DNA of 64,000 nt from Penicillus capitatus (taxonomy: Eukaryota > Chlorophyta). Shown in pieces: positions 47,236 to 59,951 of this stretch. Location of the stretch: NCBI GenBank assembly GCA_965649825.1, contig OZ287695.1:1-64000 (forward strand), read 5' to 3'. Position 1 is the first letter of the stretch. Every line of letters starts with the position of its first letter. The position numbers and the translations under genes are program-made. The notes below the pieces were generated by a model that ran no database searches, was not told the origin of the DNA, and worked only from the letters and a program-made list of their open reading frames with translations.

Positions 47236-48523
47236 ATGCTGCCTACAACCTCGACGATGTCTTACGACACCGATCCACTGTTACCCTGTCGAATGGAGGA
47301 CGTTGAACAGGTTACCGGGTCGGTCAAGTCTTCAACACTGTGCGCAACCAGTAGATATGTCGACGTTGTCCTCACCGTATCCGAGGAATCGATTTCAGGG
47401 AATTGGCAACAAGACTTCAGTAATGGAGCATGTGGTGTTAAGCGCGAGACACTTCTATCGAGATATACCCAGTAAAGAACGATTGATCCCAGACAGAACG
47501 AACGGGTGGATGCTTCATTCAGGGTGTTCTGGAATAACTACGTGTGCCTATCACTCTCGGCTGCTGTTGGGATTTCCATCTCGATGACTTTTTTCAAATT
47601 TCTTTCTGATCGAGTCCCTATCTTTCAGGGCCTCGCTGCGAGATCGGTCTTCTGCAGCGTCATGCTTGTGCTGCTGTGTCGGCAGCAGGGAATCTCCCTC
47701 TTTGAACCACAGAAGAAGCTCCATCTCCTGATTTTTCGTGGAGTATTAGGCGGTCTTTGCAACACAGGACTCTACGTCTCGTCAGCTTTGCTCCCTCTCT
47801 CAGAAGCAGCCTTCATGTCAAACAGTTTCCCAGGTAAGAGATCAAAAAATGACAAACGGTAATGGTTCTCTGTGTAGCGGTAACGGCCGTCTTCTCCTGG
47901 ATCTTGGGTCTTGAACAGTTGGGTTGGATATCATGGCTAGGCGTTCTAGGAACCATCGTTGGCAATGCATTGGTGGCACAGCCTTGTTTCCTCTTTGGAG
48001 GACACAAAGAATGGGACACCGAACGGCTCTTGGGTATCCTTGCTGCTGTTGCCGGTAATGTATGCATGGCAAGCGTATCGATTATTCTAAGGTGAGAACT
48101 CGCGCACTATGACTGGCTGAATATATGCATTTTGTTTTCAGATACATTGGCAAGGGTGTGAACAGCATGGTTCCAACCGCTTACATGCATATAAGCACTC
48201 TCATCATATCACTTCCGTTGATGGCCTGCAACGTAACTGGACCAGTGAATGCCAAACACTCGATACCTGTACTGATTTCGTACACTGTTGTTTGTGTTGC
48301 TGGCTTTGTTGGTCAGTTGATCCAGTCACGTGGTTTCCAAATAGGTCCTCCAGCCAAGACAACAACACTCCTGATGACCCACACGCTTCTTTCTGGACTC
48401 ATTGGAGTCATCTTTTTTTCTGAATCTGTTTCATGGCTCACTGGTTTCGGAGCAGCGGTGATTGTGATCTCCGCAATCTTGGTGACAGTCGCACATTCAG
48501 AAGATTCAGCAGTCGAAGAATAA
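47236..48523 (+). CDS. DMT-superfamily transporter (EamA / SLC35G1-like), 4 exons, 380 aa
   Basis: Exons 47236-47471, 47523-47833, 47878-48091 and 48142-48523 are joined by GT-AG introns of 51, 44 and 50 nt; all phases fit and the sum is 381 codons with stop. After a soluble N terminus of about 80 residues, roughly ten hydrophobic helices follow, including SLSAAVGISISMTFFKFLS, AVTAVFSWILGLEQLGW and GLIGVIFFSESVSWLTGFG. The layout is two EamA repeats, each with a helix ending in a small-residue/acidic motif, as in SLC35G-type drug/metabolite transporters. LLPLSEAAFMSNSFP in the first repeat and the PPAKTTTLLMTHTLLSG segment in the second fit that family. Substrate unknown; probably in the plasma membrane or an endomembrane. 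The start follows the first ATG in frame; a second ATG lies seven codons later. No sign of decay. Confidence 0.75.
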
Positions 48524-51045
48524 TACCAGCATGGAGAAATCACGAGAGAAACTAAGCAGCCGAATCAACTTTAGACTGGACTTTATTGGGAAATTTATTC
48601 AGTCTCCCATAGCTAAGCTAATCTAGCCGTTTCATTTTAATCGTACCTTTAACTAGCTGACGTTAGTTCTTTGTCGATATCCGTCCTCAGGGGGCGATAC
48701 CTTTTGAAAAAACGTCATGATTCTCCAGTGGATTGGTGCGAACGACTGCGCAGCCTCTCTCCCACGTGCTGCGCCCGACAGTCGCGTTCCCACCTCTTCT
48801 TGGATGAGCCGAATAGGATGGTCAACAAGAAGATCGATTCGCGGTGGTTGAGTGGCTAAACAGCACGATGAGCCAGCCCCCTCAGACGGTGTGGCTTAGA
48901 TCGCGTTTATAAGATGTAGTTAGGTTAAAAATACCGACGAATGGTTAAATCCAACGCAGAAACTCCTTTGAAGAAAACATCTACGATTTGTAAGTGTCTT
49001 ATCTCGATAACGGAGTCCATGAGATTGTTGTAAGAAATGTCCCGGCCTCATGCGCTTAATCCTTCAAGTTTTAGATTTCTACATTCAAGAAAATGATCTC
49101 TGTTTTCGGTCTTCTTGTGGCAAACGGAGCAACTTTGTGAACCTAAGTGGTTGATTTTGTGAAGAAATCTCTCTGTTTCAGGCGAGTTAACGAAAATAGA
49201 CGGGCCGACTCACTTCTCTATGCTTTAATTGCCGCGAATTTTCGTCGGCTGCGAGTCACGTGGAGAAATGCATGGCAATAATAACTCCTAAGTAAAGGCG
49301 CATATAAGAGAATTATCGCACTCAGATACACAGAATGCCAGATAACACCTCCCAAGACCCATGCAGAAACGCATGCCTGCCACTCAAACTTATGTCACGA
49401 CGGAGCATAGACTGGAAGTCATCGTCCACTGCCCTGACAACGTCTCGAAAAGACATAGCACAAGAGTGTCTTCACGACAAGAACTAGGCGTCTCTTCGCA
49501 ATGCGTTTCCTCTCCTCTCTTGCATTGTTTTGCAAAGACGTCACTGTTGTCGTCAATTTGCATTAGGGATGTTACACGAGGTAAGAACTCTTGAGCGATG
49601 ACATTGAAACTGCACATTTTTATGAAGGTGGTTCGAAGAGAAACCAAATAACCACAGCCTGATTCGCCTGTGCTTTTTTGGGAAGAGCCGCTGCATAAAT
49701 CATTGTGGAACTGAAGGTTTTTGCACAAATTATTGTTGTAGGTGCACGAAGAGATGAGACATGAAACTCGTCAATCAAAAGTTCTCTTAAAACACACGCC
49801 GTTAACAAATGCATCACTTAAAAGAATTGCAAATGAGGCATACGGAAGACTTCGTTCACTATTGCAAAACAAAAAAGCATCGCTCACAAATTCTATTCTC
49901 GTACTCATATGCCATGCGTCCCCGTAGTCACAGAGGATTTGTGAAAGGACCTGTCTACGACACATCGGTCGTCACATCCGAGGTCTTCCCTGTCGCATCG
50001 TCCATGACATCCTGAGGCACTGTGTTCAGCAATCTGTCAATTGCACCTTGAGAAGCCACGACGAATTCCCTGCCACGAACATTGTACGCTATGGAGAGTA
50101 CAGATAGGATTGAGACGCAACGTTGGATCTCGTTTTTCTTCTTGATTCCGCGAGGCGCGAAGAAGATATCTATCAAATTTCTCGACGGAGCGATTGACGT
50201 CTTTGAGCAGGGCATCCGATTCAGCCGATGTCTCTAACTTCTAACAAAGAAGAGCCTCATGTCGTGAAGAGTGACAGTCTCGAGGTGGATCCCACTCACT
50301 TCAGCATATTCTGCCACGGCTCTGGCGTTGAGTCGTAGAGTTGACAGGGATCCCTCTCTCAATAGACTCCTTGCTGCATCCAAGTCATTCCCTTAAACAC
50401 ACCAATCGAAGGGATGAGATGCAGATCGGCAACCGGTTTTGACAGAACCGGCGACTTTTCCTGCGCGCTCGAGTTCGGATTTTGCAGCAAGCAATGGCAA
50501 GACATAGACTTGCAACGGCTCCAATGGTCGTTTTTTGATGTACTGGTTAAGTCCCGAAGCGTCCTGTCCATTCGACATTCAGCAGGTCGCTGTCCTTTCT
50601 ATCGTGGAGAGAACGGCGTCAAAAGGAGATGCGAAGACAAAGAGGGGAAGAGACAAAAGAGCAGCACCGGAACGTACGAACTCTGCCCGCGTCATCTGGC
50701 TAATGTCCTTCCGGGCCGACGCAATCCTCTGCACCATTTCCATCTTTGACTTTAGATATGTCGTCTCGTGCTACACGTCCTTACCGAGGCGGTACGGTGT
50801 CGGCAGGCCGGTAAGTATGAAGATCGCCACGAAGGGAGCTGGACCAACGTTGAAGCCATAGCCCAGTGATACGGCGTATAATTTCCCAGTGGTCAGCGGG
50901 CAATCTGATGTGACCTTACTGAATTTCGTTGTTGCGATTGGACAACGATGTCAGAATTAGGAAACGGCTAAGAACCTCCTAAACTGCATTTAAGCCACGT
51001 GTCCTCCTTTCTTACTCTGTGATTTGCCTCGTCGTTTTCTGCAAC
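48524..51045. other. No intact gene; possible repeat-protein fragments
   Basis: Minus-strand pieces at 49955-50215 (SRNLIDIFFAPRGIKKK, REFVVASQGAIDRLLNTV) and 50393-50578 (PLLAAKSELERAGKVAGSV) have the helix pattern of armadillo-like repeats but are short and not linked by convincing introns. 48524-49900 shows nothing recognisable. Confidence 0.35.
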
Positions 51046-52222
51046 ATGGCGAAACGTTTGTGTTTTTTGGCTGCACTGCTTTTTCTGAACGGCGTGTTTT
51101 CGGAAACGAAGCTGCAGCCCCTTGATACCAAAGAAGTCAAACTCGAACCTTTCAGCGCTATCAACGATTGTCTGCCATTCAATGTCAAAGTCGAACCCAC
51201 CAAGGTCAGAGACGCGTATGGCCTGTCTATCGAGGGAGAAAAATCTCTGGTCAAAGCCATTAGCGCCAAAGTCCGCAACGGCGTATTGTCTCTGGGTCTG
51301 AAGCGCGAGTTCGAGACACAACGTATCATAAAAGTGACTGTTCAAGTTCCGAGAGATGTGCTGGACGCTATTGTGAAAACGTCAACATCGGTGCTCGTTG
51401 TCTCGCCCGGTTTGAAAACAAAGGGACTGACCATTATTACGTCCAGCGTGGCAGCCGTTCGCGTCTTCGATGCAGACATCGATGATTTGGTGGTTGAGGC
51501 GAACGGTTCCAGCATCGTTTTCGCAGAAGGAAAAATAAAACAGGCACGAGTGGATGTTGACGGAACTGCCAAGACATATGTCTATGGCGTCACCAAAAAT
51601 GCAGAGGTGTTTGCCGAGAGCATTGGACACATCTACATCCGAGCAGACAACAAGAATGTCAAAGTCGATGGACGTGTGGAGGGATTGGGTCGTGTCTATC
51701 TCACTAAAGGCAGCTGTTCCGTCGACGGCGTACGTCTTACCTAAGAATCCGCATTCAATGATGCCTATGATGTGTATGTAGACATTCTTCAGATCTGGCT
51801 GCCATACGTTGGTGGAAAACAGTCTGCCGGCATTCGAGGCGACATACAGCTGCGGATTGGTGGTGAATGGAAAGATTTCGTGTAACAACAATGGCACCAG
51901 TTCCACATACACGTCATCCAGAGTGGACCACCAAGCAATGGGATCTTCCTTCGTTTCGTCCTCTTCTTCTTCCAAGTCATCCGGATCGAGCACCGTGCAA
52001 ACGAGCAGTACTGTGAGTTCGAGCAGCAAGACATCGTTTGCCAGTTCTGGCGGAGGGAAGACGAGCACATCAACCTCTACCACTACCAGCAGTTCCACCT
52101 CTGTTGGTGGCGATCATCATTTTGAGAGCGTCGTCTCTACAGCGGGAGACGATGCGGAGTCTGTGGCAGTGGCAGCGACGATGTGTCTCGATGAAGACAT
52201 TCAAATGTTTAAACAGACCTAG
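51046..52222 (+). CDS. Secreted GIN-domain (DUF2807-like) protein, 2 exons, 374 aa
   Basis: Exon 1 (51046-51729) and exon 2 (51782-52222) are joined by a 52-nt GT-AG intron (GTACGT...TATGTAG) in phase 0. The ATG at 51046 is chosen over an upstream in-frame start because it begins a clear signal peptide, MAKRLCFLAALLFLNGVFS. Residues about 60-230 are beta-rich with the pattern of the putative adhesin head GIN domain: IIKVTVQVPRDVLDAIV, then LVVEANGSSIVFAEGKI, then AEVFAESIGHIYIRADNK. Exon 2 adds a short Cys-containing segment (SGCHTLVENS, YSCGLVV) and a Ser/Thr-rich low-complexity tail of about 60 residues, likely glycosylated. A cell-surface or extracellular adhesion role is plausible but inferred only from the fold. 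Confidence 0.72.
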
Positions 52223-53099
52223 ATAGAGCGACCTACCTCCACAATCGTACTATTTCTATGATTACTGTTATATCAGAACATTCTCCCTTTCATCACGCAT
52301 TCTTCAGCAGTTCTTGTAACCGACCACGCGTGGACGAATCTTGAATGAGGAGTGTTCTCCACTTGAACGCATGTATCGTCATAGCTGTTTGTTGTTTATC
52401 CTGTCCCATTAATTAACATCTTTGGACCATTCGTACAGTTCGTATTCGTGAACATCTGGCAGTGGATGGTCCGAAAGATTTCGGTTCTCGCCAAACTCCG
52501 ACTGCGTTGGTTGGAATGGCTGCATATGCGCCAATCCCCTTTCCACTCTCACCATATCTTCGTGCACTACAGCGTTGCTTGATCGCGGATCCACCATCTG
52601 TTGAAGATGTTGCGACGCATCCAGTGGCAACTTGAACTTCGAAACATGCATTCGCCTTGTTTGGAGGAATCTTGATGGTCGTCTGTATGTACAGTGTGTG
52701 TGTCACAAGGAGGAGGAACACCTGAAAGTGGCATCGGCGTCCATGTCATGTGTCTATTTGACACTTTGATGCATGCTGAACAACAAGAAATATATATATG
52801 TAGTTCTGCCGTTCTCGTTGAACGTGACGCGACGTTTGTATGTACAAACCTCCTTTTGTAGATGCCGACGGCGAATTGAAACAGTTCGTGTGTGTTCGCG
52901 ATGTGACACTCGCATTTTAAACCCACAGGCGACTGTCTCATTAAAATGGAGTAATGTTACTCGAACATCAACCGACGACGACTTGTCGCACTCGCCTTTA
53001 TCCTCGTAATTGAATCGGGAAAACAAACAGGAAGTTTTAAGCATCAAGCTTCTGAAGTCAATGAAATAGATCTACTTTCGGACAAGAAGACCATTAAAT
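52223..53099. other. Intergenic, no gene recognised
   Basis: Contains a short (AT)n run near 52792-52800 and only chance open frames. It separates the convergent 3' ends of the GIN-domain gene and the beta-helix membrane protein gene. Confidence 0.6.
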
Positions 53100-56000
53100 C
53101 TAGATGGTGCTAGTGGGGAGCAAGCTCTTCGTCGATTCTGAGCCGACAGCTTCCACCGCCACCGTATTGCGTCCGGAAGGCGATAACTTCGCCATGATCT
53201 TTCCGCTCAGGTTTCGCACTCTCTCCGTTTTGTGTCGAACATAAGCTTTCAGAACAGCGGCGACAACGCCGTTTCCCACGTCAACACCTTCGCAAAGAAG
53301 AGTGTGCTTGATTTCAGTGTATTTGTTGGTCAAAAGATGGTAACCGAAGATCGAGAAGGCGATCAGGTTACTCGCAAACACAAAGAGCACCTCAGTAAAC
53401 TTGACGAGTTCAGATGTCGTGTGAGGGTCAGTGAGAATGACACCCGACATGACTGTTGTTCCACAGACGAAGAGACTGAGCCCTTCGAGAAAATTCAAAG
53501 GTCCGGCATTTGTCTGGTAAGGTAGGAAAACGAAGTGAAGGAACATCGAACAGACAAAAATAGCAGTCAACAAAGTTGCCTGAAGCGCAACATCAAACTT
53601 GTAAGCAAACACAACAACTGCGGCAATTAAAGCTTTCCTGAGCAAAATAGTACAGTCCCAAAAAGCAAACTCGGTTTTGAAGCCATTCATAAGCATCCCG
53701 AGCGTCGACTGGATCCAGTCGGATCGCAAATTGCCTTTTTTATTTGCGATCGCCATCAAGACGGCCAACACAAGTGGATACACAATAACGAACACGAGAA
53801 GCGGAACGGCAACGACATAGGCAAGAACTCTGTGGCTGCCAGCATAACATGTGACAGACGTATCCGCAACCCAATAGGAATGAGGAGTATTGATGCCTTC
53901 AAGCGTGACTTCATCGAAAACATCAATGCAGTAGAAGACGTTAATGGCCGTCTCGGCCAGAGAGAGATAGGAAACGTACAGAACAGAGACGGCAGTCAAG
54001 ATGCACCTTTTGACGAAGAACTTCCAGGGCATGCGTCGGCTGACAGTCCTGATAGCCCAGAAAGAACAGATGACGGCAGTAACGGAAAGTGGGACGATCA
54101 CTGTGAGGGCAGTTTGTATGATGGACCCAGGAGTCGACCCACGAGCAGGAAGCAAGCATTCAAACGAGAACGTAGATACTTCAGACATGGTGCCACTGAT
54201 CCAATCTGCACACAGCGCGAAATGCGTCAATGACTCGTAAGGGCGTGTTTGCTCTTACTCCATGTCGTTAGCAGCTGAATGATGTATGTTGACCATTTGA
54301 ATTTTATCGACATCGCCGCAGAGATCGACTGCAGGAAATTCAGCATGATCTGCAGTGAAAGCTCGACATCTGATAATCAGAAGGAGGACTGATGCTTACC
54401 TGAAGCACAAGAACAAACCGCTCCTTCGCTTTCTGTGCCACTTCGACGTGTTCCTGATCGGCCTCTGCTCGGTTGATTACTTCAAGGATGGCTGCCTCTG
54501 TCGGCGTCGTTCGAAGCCGTTCCAGGCGGCTTACCCATCTCGATCTGACATTCTCTAGATTTCCGCCGATCTGTTCTGTGGAAGAATACGTCAGAAGAAC
54601 CATTGCGGCGGCGATGGCGAGCACAATCACAAAACGATTTCGACATTTCCGACACCGACTCAGTCCGATCTTTGCGTGGCCCTCTTCACAAGCTCCACAG
54701 AGAACACCTTCGTAGCCATCTTCGCACATGGCCGCTCGATAATTCTCGATCGCTTTATCTGAGAAGTCGCACGTGTCTCTCTTGTCTTCATCAACACGCA
54801 GACCTTTCTCACGGTAATTATCTTCGTCCATTCCAAGACAAGCATCTTTATACAAGCAGCGATAAATCTTATGCGAGCACGGAAAGGCGTTCCAGTTTCC
54901 GGGATCAGGAAATACATGTATTCCGGTGCAGTTGGCACTTGCTGGACAGATTGTGCAACTTCCATCTGTAGGGTTGAAGTTGTAGTGTCTTTGATCGCAT
55001 TCGATGCACTCCTTGTTGTCGTCTCGTCCGTATTCATTGATCACACACTCGCGAGCAGTGACTGTTAATGTGATGTCTCTATCTGAAACTCCATGTACTC
55101 CCAGCTTCGCAGAATAGTTTCCAGGTTCCACGAGAGGCGAACCCAACACAAGGTTTCCCTTTCCGTCTGTCAAATCACACACCAGATCATTCTGAAACAA
55201 CGAGTCTTCCGAGTGTAAGAGCGCCGTAATAGGAAAACCGTATGAGGTAACAGGAGGTTGACCTGGCGAAAGAGACACGGCCTCTGCGCTGGGCGACCGT
55301 GTTCGAGCCAATCTTTGTCCAAAGGAGTCGTACACCACGATCTCCATCAAGGGTAACTCATCGCCACTCTTCCAGGCTCCAAGGTCGCCGCTGTCTCCTT
55401 CAGCCAGAGAATGGTTCGTCTCGTTTTGAAAAGATATCGTGGCGAAGAATCCTGTTGAAGGAGTGGCAATGTTCGGTCCATAACCACCATCCTTCACTGT
55501 GTTGCCTTCCATATGTTCGCATTCTGCTGCAGGCAAGGAAGAGATCTTCGAGTAGACTGCGCTGGAAGACGTATTCACAGCCATAGTGCATTTCATTCTG
55601 AAATGATCGATATAGTCCGGGTATTGAATGAAAACTGCACCGCCAGCTATCTCGGCATGATTCTCAGAAAACGTCATGATTCCTATGCCCAGATCCTTCG
55701 GAAAGTTACGCATTGCTTCCTTTGGCATCTCAACATTGTTCTTATCGTCGGGTTTAACGGTTTTTTCCCCTGTGTCTATGAACAATCCTCCTGCAAAGAG
55801 AACACGTTATTGTCATCCGTTGCTAAGCAGGGATTAGCTTCTAACCTCCATAGGCTGCTCTGTTCTCCACAAATGACAACCAACCAAGAAACATGTACTG
55901 AAGATAATGACCTGTCGGTCCTGGCATTTTCATCAATGCGACAGCTCCTCCGTACAGAGTTGCGTTGTTTCTGACGAAGGAGCATTCATGAAGGTAGAAA

Positions 56001-58665
56001 ATTGTTGATTCGCTCGAGCTGATGGCCCCTCCAATCATCGCCGTGTTCTCCAGGAAAGTCACATTCCTCACCCTGGCTTTATGGACAAATGATCTACCAT
56101 CATCCACGCGCAGGGCACCGCCAAAAGATTGGGCACTGTTCCCATGGAACGTGCTGTTTGCAACCCACACTTTTTGGTAACTACCGACAAACAATCCTCC
56201 AGCCGTCTCCGCTTTGTTCTTCCGGAACGTGCAAAACTCCACGTTCATTCTATCGCTACCCCCTATGTACAAGCCTCCAGAAGTGTGTTCGGAACTATTC
56301 TCAATGAACGAGGAATTCCGGATCATCACGTGCATGCAATTAAGGATATAGAACGCTCCATTGGCCCTCCCACTGTTCTTCTGAAAGGTGCAGGATTCGA
56401 CCAAAAGTTTCGACCTGTCGCTTTGTGGCTCATATCGCACTGCAGCGCCAACATCTCCAGTGTTGTTGTAGAAGACAGATGTTTTAATCACCACAGAGTG
56501 GACTGTGTGAAAAAGAAACGCGCCACTTCTGGGAGCATAAAGTACGCGACCAGAAATGCTCTCCGGGTGCATATAGTTGTTCAATATCTGGCAATCATGC
56601 GCTTCAAAAGAATCCGCATTATCAACAAACAGACCAAAGCCTTCAAGATGGGCAGTGTTGTCAGTGAAATTACTGCGCTCCACACGGACGCTTTTTGCCC
56701 CAACAATGTAGACATTCTTCACATCACCGGAGTTTCCTCGAAAAAGAGAATCGGCGATTCTCAGATCGCTGCGTTTTCCCATGGTGTCGTTAAACAGAAT
56801 CACACGTCCCGTGCCGACACCAATATTCTCTAAGAATCTCGATTTCGAGATAAGGAAGTCGCCACCGCAATTAACAAAGTGCATCTCAGGCAGCTCAAGC
56901 GGGAAATGATTCTTATAAAAAGTGCAGTTCGTCATCGTAAACTCCACATGTTCACTTGATCTCATGAGTAAACTTCCACCGACAAAGTATTGAAAAAAAT
57001 CTAGGATATACCTGGATATGTACCACTTGATCTCATTTAATGAAAACGTAGTTGAATGCAATAACACGCGTCCGCTGTCGAATCCTGAAATCAGAAGTTG
57101 GATACCAAGGTGTTGCGCACTGAAAGAAGGGACTTCCCCGTTTCTCGAAAAGCGGGTGTTGGAAATATTCAATAGTGGATCTCGGTCATCGCATGTTCCA
57201 CTGACAAAAACAACGGAACCATTCGTCGCAGTGTTTCCCTCAAAGTTGGATGAGTGTATCTGCAACTCTCCGACATGAGTGGCGGCAACAAAAAACCCGG
57301 AATCGATCGTGTTATTGACGAAGCGCACGCGATCCAGTGTCCCATTGGACCCTTGGTACAAGGAGAAGCCCGAGCTTTGGTCTCTGTACTCGTTAGACTG
57401 GAACGAAACGCCACTGAGGTGGACTGCGCTTTCATAGGCGATGATCATCGCACTTCCTGCTATGTCAAGAACGTTGTGATGAAAACTCGATCTGCCTTCC
57501 ATCGTCAGTCTTGCCTCTTCGACGGATATCAGTTCCCCTTTATTCTTCTCGGCTATGACATTCACCAGTGTCGCTGTCGATGACTTGGGGAAACGAAAAA
57601 GAGCATAGAGAGCTGGATTCTCCGCAAAACGAAGTGAATTCTGCATGTGCCTAAGAACAAAGCGGATCGATAAAAGCTTCAGTGGCGACCTTTCCAACTC
57701 ACTTCTGACCCTCTTGCTGTTTCATGGTGTATTGGCTGGTCACATCCTGACCATCATTCGCGGATCCTGACCAGATCTGGACGTTCTCCGATAGGTGTAT
57801 GTTTTTGAGCTCGTTCTTCTGGCCAAACAATGAGCCGTGAAGAAATCTATTTGCACTGAATACGACGCCGTCCATAGAGACGGAGACGCAGCTTTGATTG
57901 CGGACAGAGAATCCAACGGAACCACCGAGATTCGTGTTGTTGACAAATTCGACGTTTGACAGCTCGAAGACAAAGGCTTCATCTGAGGCTGCGTCGCACT
58001 TGACGTCGATGATGCTGTCGACGGAATCGTCCTCGACGAACGAGCAGTCTCGGATGACAATATCTTCCAAGACGACGCTCGCGTTCCTAGACACGCCAAG
58101 TCCGCTGGCTGTGTGTTGCCTTGCGTGGAATACGCACTCGATGAGCAAAAGCCTGTCGTTCGAAGGACATGTCAACGTCGTTCTCGTGTCATCCTCTGTC
58201 TCCGTCCTTGCCTCGTCTGACTGGCCATGTCGAATCGTGAGTCGCTTTGTTATGGTGAGTGGCTTCGGCGGTCGAACAGTGCTAGAAGCGCTTATCCAAA
58301 TGACATCTCCGTCTTTTGCGCAGTCGATTGCGTCTTGCAAACCATATTCGTCGAGGAATGCATCGGCGACGTGCCATGTAGTCCTCGCGCCACCAGCTAC
58401 TTGATCGTCATTCGGTTGCAGCAAACTACATGCGGTGCCTAGAAACCAAATAAATCAGAAAACGCTCTCGTTCTCATGCAAAACGCGGCAAAGCTGATGT
58501 CGCCTTCGCGCATGGATTCTAGCGCGTTCAGCGTCGTAGCATCAAACAAGAGCAAGCGAGGTTCTTGTGCTGACCTTGCGAATCTCTTTCTTCCATCGTC
58601 AAAACGGCGACAAGACAGAGTGCCACGACGAAGCATTTGAAGACATTTGCACTACGTCGTGGCAT
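53100..58665 (-). CDS. Beta-helix surface protein with Cys-rich segment and TRP-like membrane domain, 6 exons, 1739 aa
   Basis: Exons (minus): 58665-58575, 58438-57703, 57650-55846, 55790-54400, 54349-54259, 54205-53100. The introns are GT-AG of 136, 52, 55, 50 and 53 nt, and the total is 1740 codons with stop. The start ATG at 58665 opens a signal peptide (MPRRSANVFKCFVVALCLVA). Residues about 60-900 are parallel beta-helix coils with the repeated FxxNxA/GGAL pattern of chlamydial polymorphic-membrane-protein-like domains (CTFRKNKAETAGGLFVG, SFVRNNATLYGGAVAL). About 1130-1270 is Cys-rich (ECIECDQRHYNFN, CTICPASANC, GYEGVLCGACEEGHA). A first membrane helix (FVIVLAIAAAMVLLTY) follows, then seven or so helices between about 1380 and 1660 (VLAYVVAVPLLVFVIVYPLV, LNFLEGLSLFVCGTTVMSG), like the TRP-like region of large protist surface proteins. 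Probably a plasma-membrane sensor or adhesin; ligand and channel activity are unknown. Confidence 0.8.
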
Positions 58666-58763
58666 GTTTCCCAAACCGGACAGCACGTTCGAAAACGTGC
58701 AAGGCAAAACAAAGCGCGCAAAAGAAGACATATGAGACTATGCTGCCACGTCGAGTTCGCTCG

Positions 58764-58771
58764 TATTTATA
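58764..58771 (-). promoter_or_regulatory. TATA box of the beta-helix protein gene
   Basis: TATAAATA on the minus strand lies about 100 bp upstream of the signal-peptide ATG. Transcription about 30 bp downstream would begin near 58735. That leaves almost no leader before an in-frame ATG at 58731 and supports the start at 58665. Confidence 0.5.
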
Positions 58772-59701
58772 CCCTCAGACGCGGCTTTTACCGATCACAG
58801 GGACTGCATGACAGCGCTGATACCAAATGAAGAAGGTGGTTGTCTGATCAATCGAATTTGAGACGCGGTACGGACAACTTTTTGCCTAGGACAGCACCAC
58901 AGTAGGGTCGCCGCCAGAGGTTCTTTGACACGAACAGCGAACAAGGTTCTCTTCGCGTTCCTTCCTCCGTTACGATCTTCTGCCGAAGAGATGAAGAAGA
59001 CGCGAACGAAACGACGGCCGCCTTTATGTGGCTGTAAACGATTGATGTCCATTCGACCACCATTCCTGTTCAGTCTTTCCATGTCCACCATATCCCTTGA
59101 AGTCTTTTATCAATTGCAGTGTCCACTGCAAAGAACTTGTCTGCTTCGGTCAAATACGATGCATTGATTCTGTCTGGACAGTAGGAGCTGTGACATTTGC
59201 TTTCGTTTGAATGGCGATTTTCTGTTGATTTTTCAAGGCTTAATGGCTTCCTCAATAGGCAGCGGACACGGAACTGCCTACTTGTTGATCAAAAACCTTC
59301 CAAGAACGCATCAGCTCAGCTCCTGTCGATCCGCTGCTTCCACCCATGAGAAAAGAAAGCAGCAAGCCGAGCAGACTGTATGGCGCATCCAATGATATCC
59401 ATCGCTAACAGCAGCCATCTATGTTCAAGTATAACAAGCGGGAGCACCCAACGACATGATCTTTGTCACTCGTTCTTCATTCTAATTCATGCCCGAGCGA
59501 CTGATGATCGTCTCATTTTGAGCCTATCGGTCATTGGCCAACATCCATTCTCCTTTTTTCCCGCAGTAGTGCACAGTGGGCAAGTGTCATCTCAGGAGAC
59601 TTGTTGACAACCAAGTTCTAGCAAAGCGTGCCCGTCAGTTCCTCCTGTGTATTCCTTCATCGCGCGTAAGATGTATACTACCTGGCCAGTAATTAGTGGT
59701 T
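58772..59701. other. Intergenic, no gene recognised
   Basis: Only short open frames on both strands; no domain, RNA gene or repeat could be supported. The 5' boundary of the following retrotransposon may lie near 59602 or 59703 (TGTTGA words), so the right edge of this gap is uncertain. Confidence 0.5.
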
Positions 59702-59702
59702 C

Positions 59703-59951
59703 TGTTGAATAAGAAACCAAGAGTGCCGTGAACAATCAGGCCAAAGAGCACATGTCTTTGTCAAGACGGCTGTCGAGATGGGATGATGAAGGCAAGTAAT
59801 GAAGATCATTACTGAACATCGTCCCGTGCTCAGCACGGTGGTAACATCACATCATGCGTATAAGTAAAAAGAGATTCGATTAGATTTGTAACTTCTGCGC
59901 ACGAACTTTCTTTTAAGAACTTTACTGCGTCTTCTGAAGCAACGTTTAACA
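59703..59951 (+). repeat. Probable 5' LTR (end certain, start uncertain)
   Basis: Ends ...TTTAACA directly before TGG of the primer-binding site. It contains a TATA box and two perfect palindromes upstream of it. The start coordinate is a guess based on a TGTTG-type terminus and the 233-bp size of the neighbouring element's LTR. Confidence 0.45.
59795..59866 (+). promoter_or_regulatory. LTR promoter: two palindromes and a TATA box
   Basis: AGTAATGA-AGA-TCATTACT (59795-59813) and CCGTGCT-C-AGCACGG (59824-59838) are perfect inverted repeats, the second ending 20 bp before TATAAGTA (59859-59866). They could bind dimeric regulators or act as RNA hairpins if transcribed. The transcript start would fall near 59890, giving a 5' leader of about 60 nt before the gag ATG. 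Confidence 0.45.

Noticed and set aside
48835-48905. tRNA-like text GTGGTTGAGTGGCTAAACAG
   Set aside because: Only the D-arm-like part is present; there is no B box or acceptor stem nearby.
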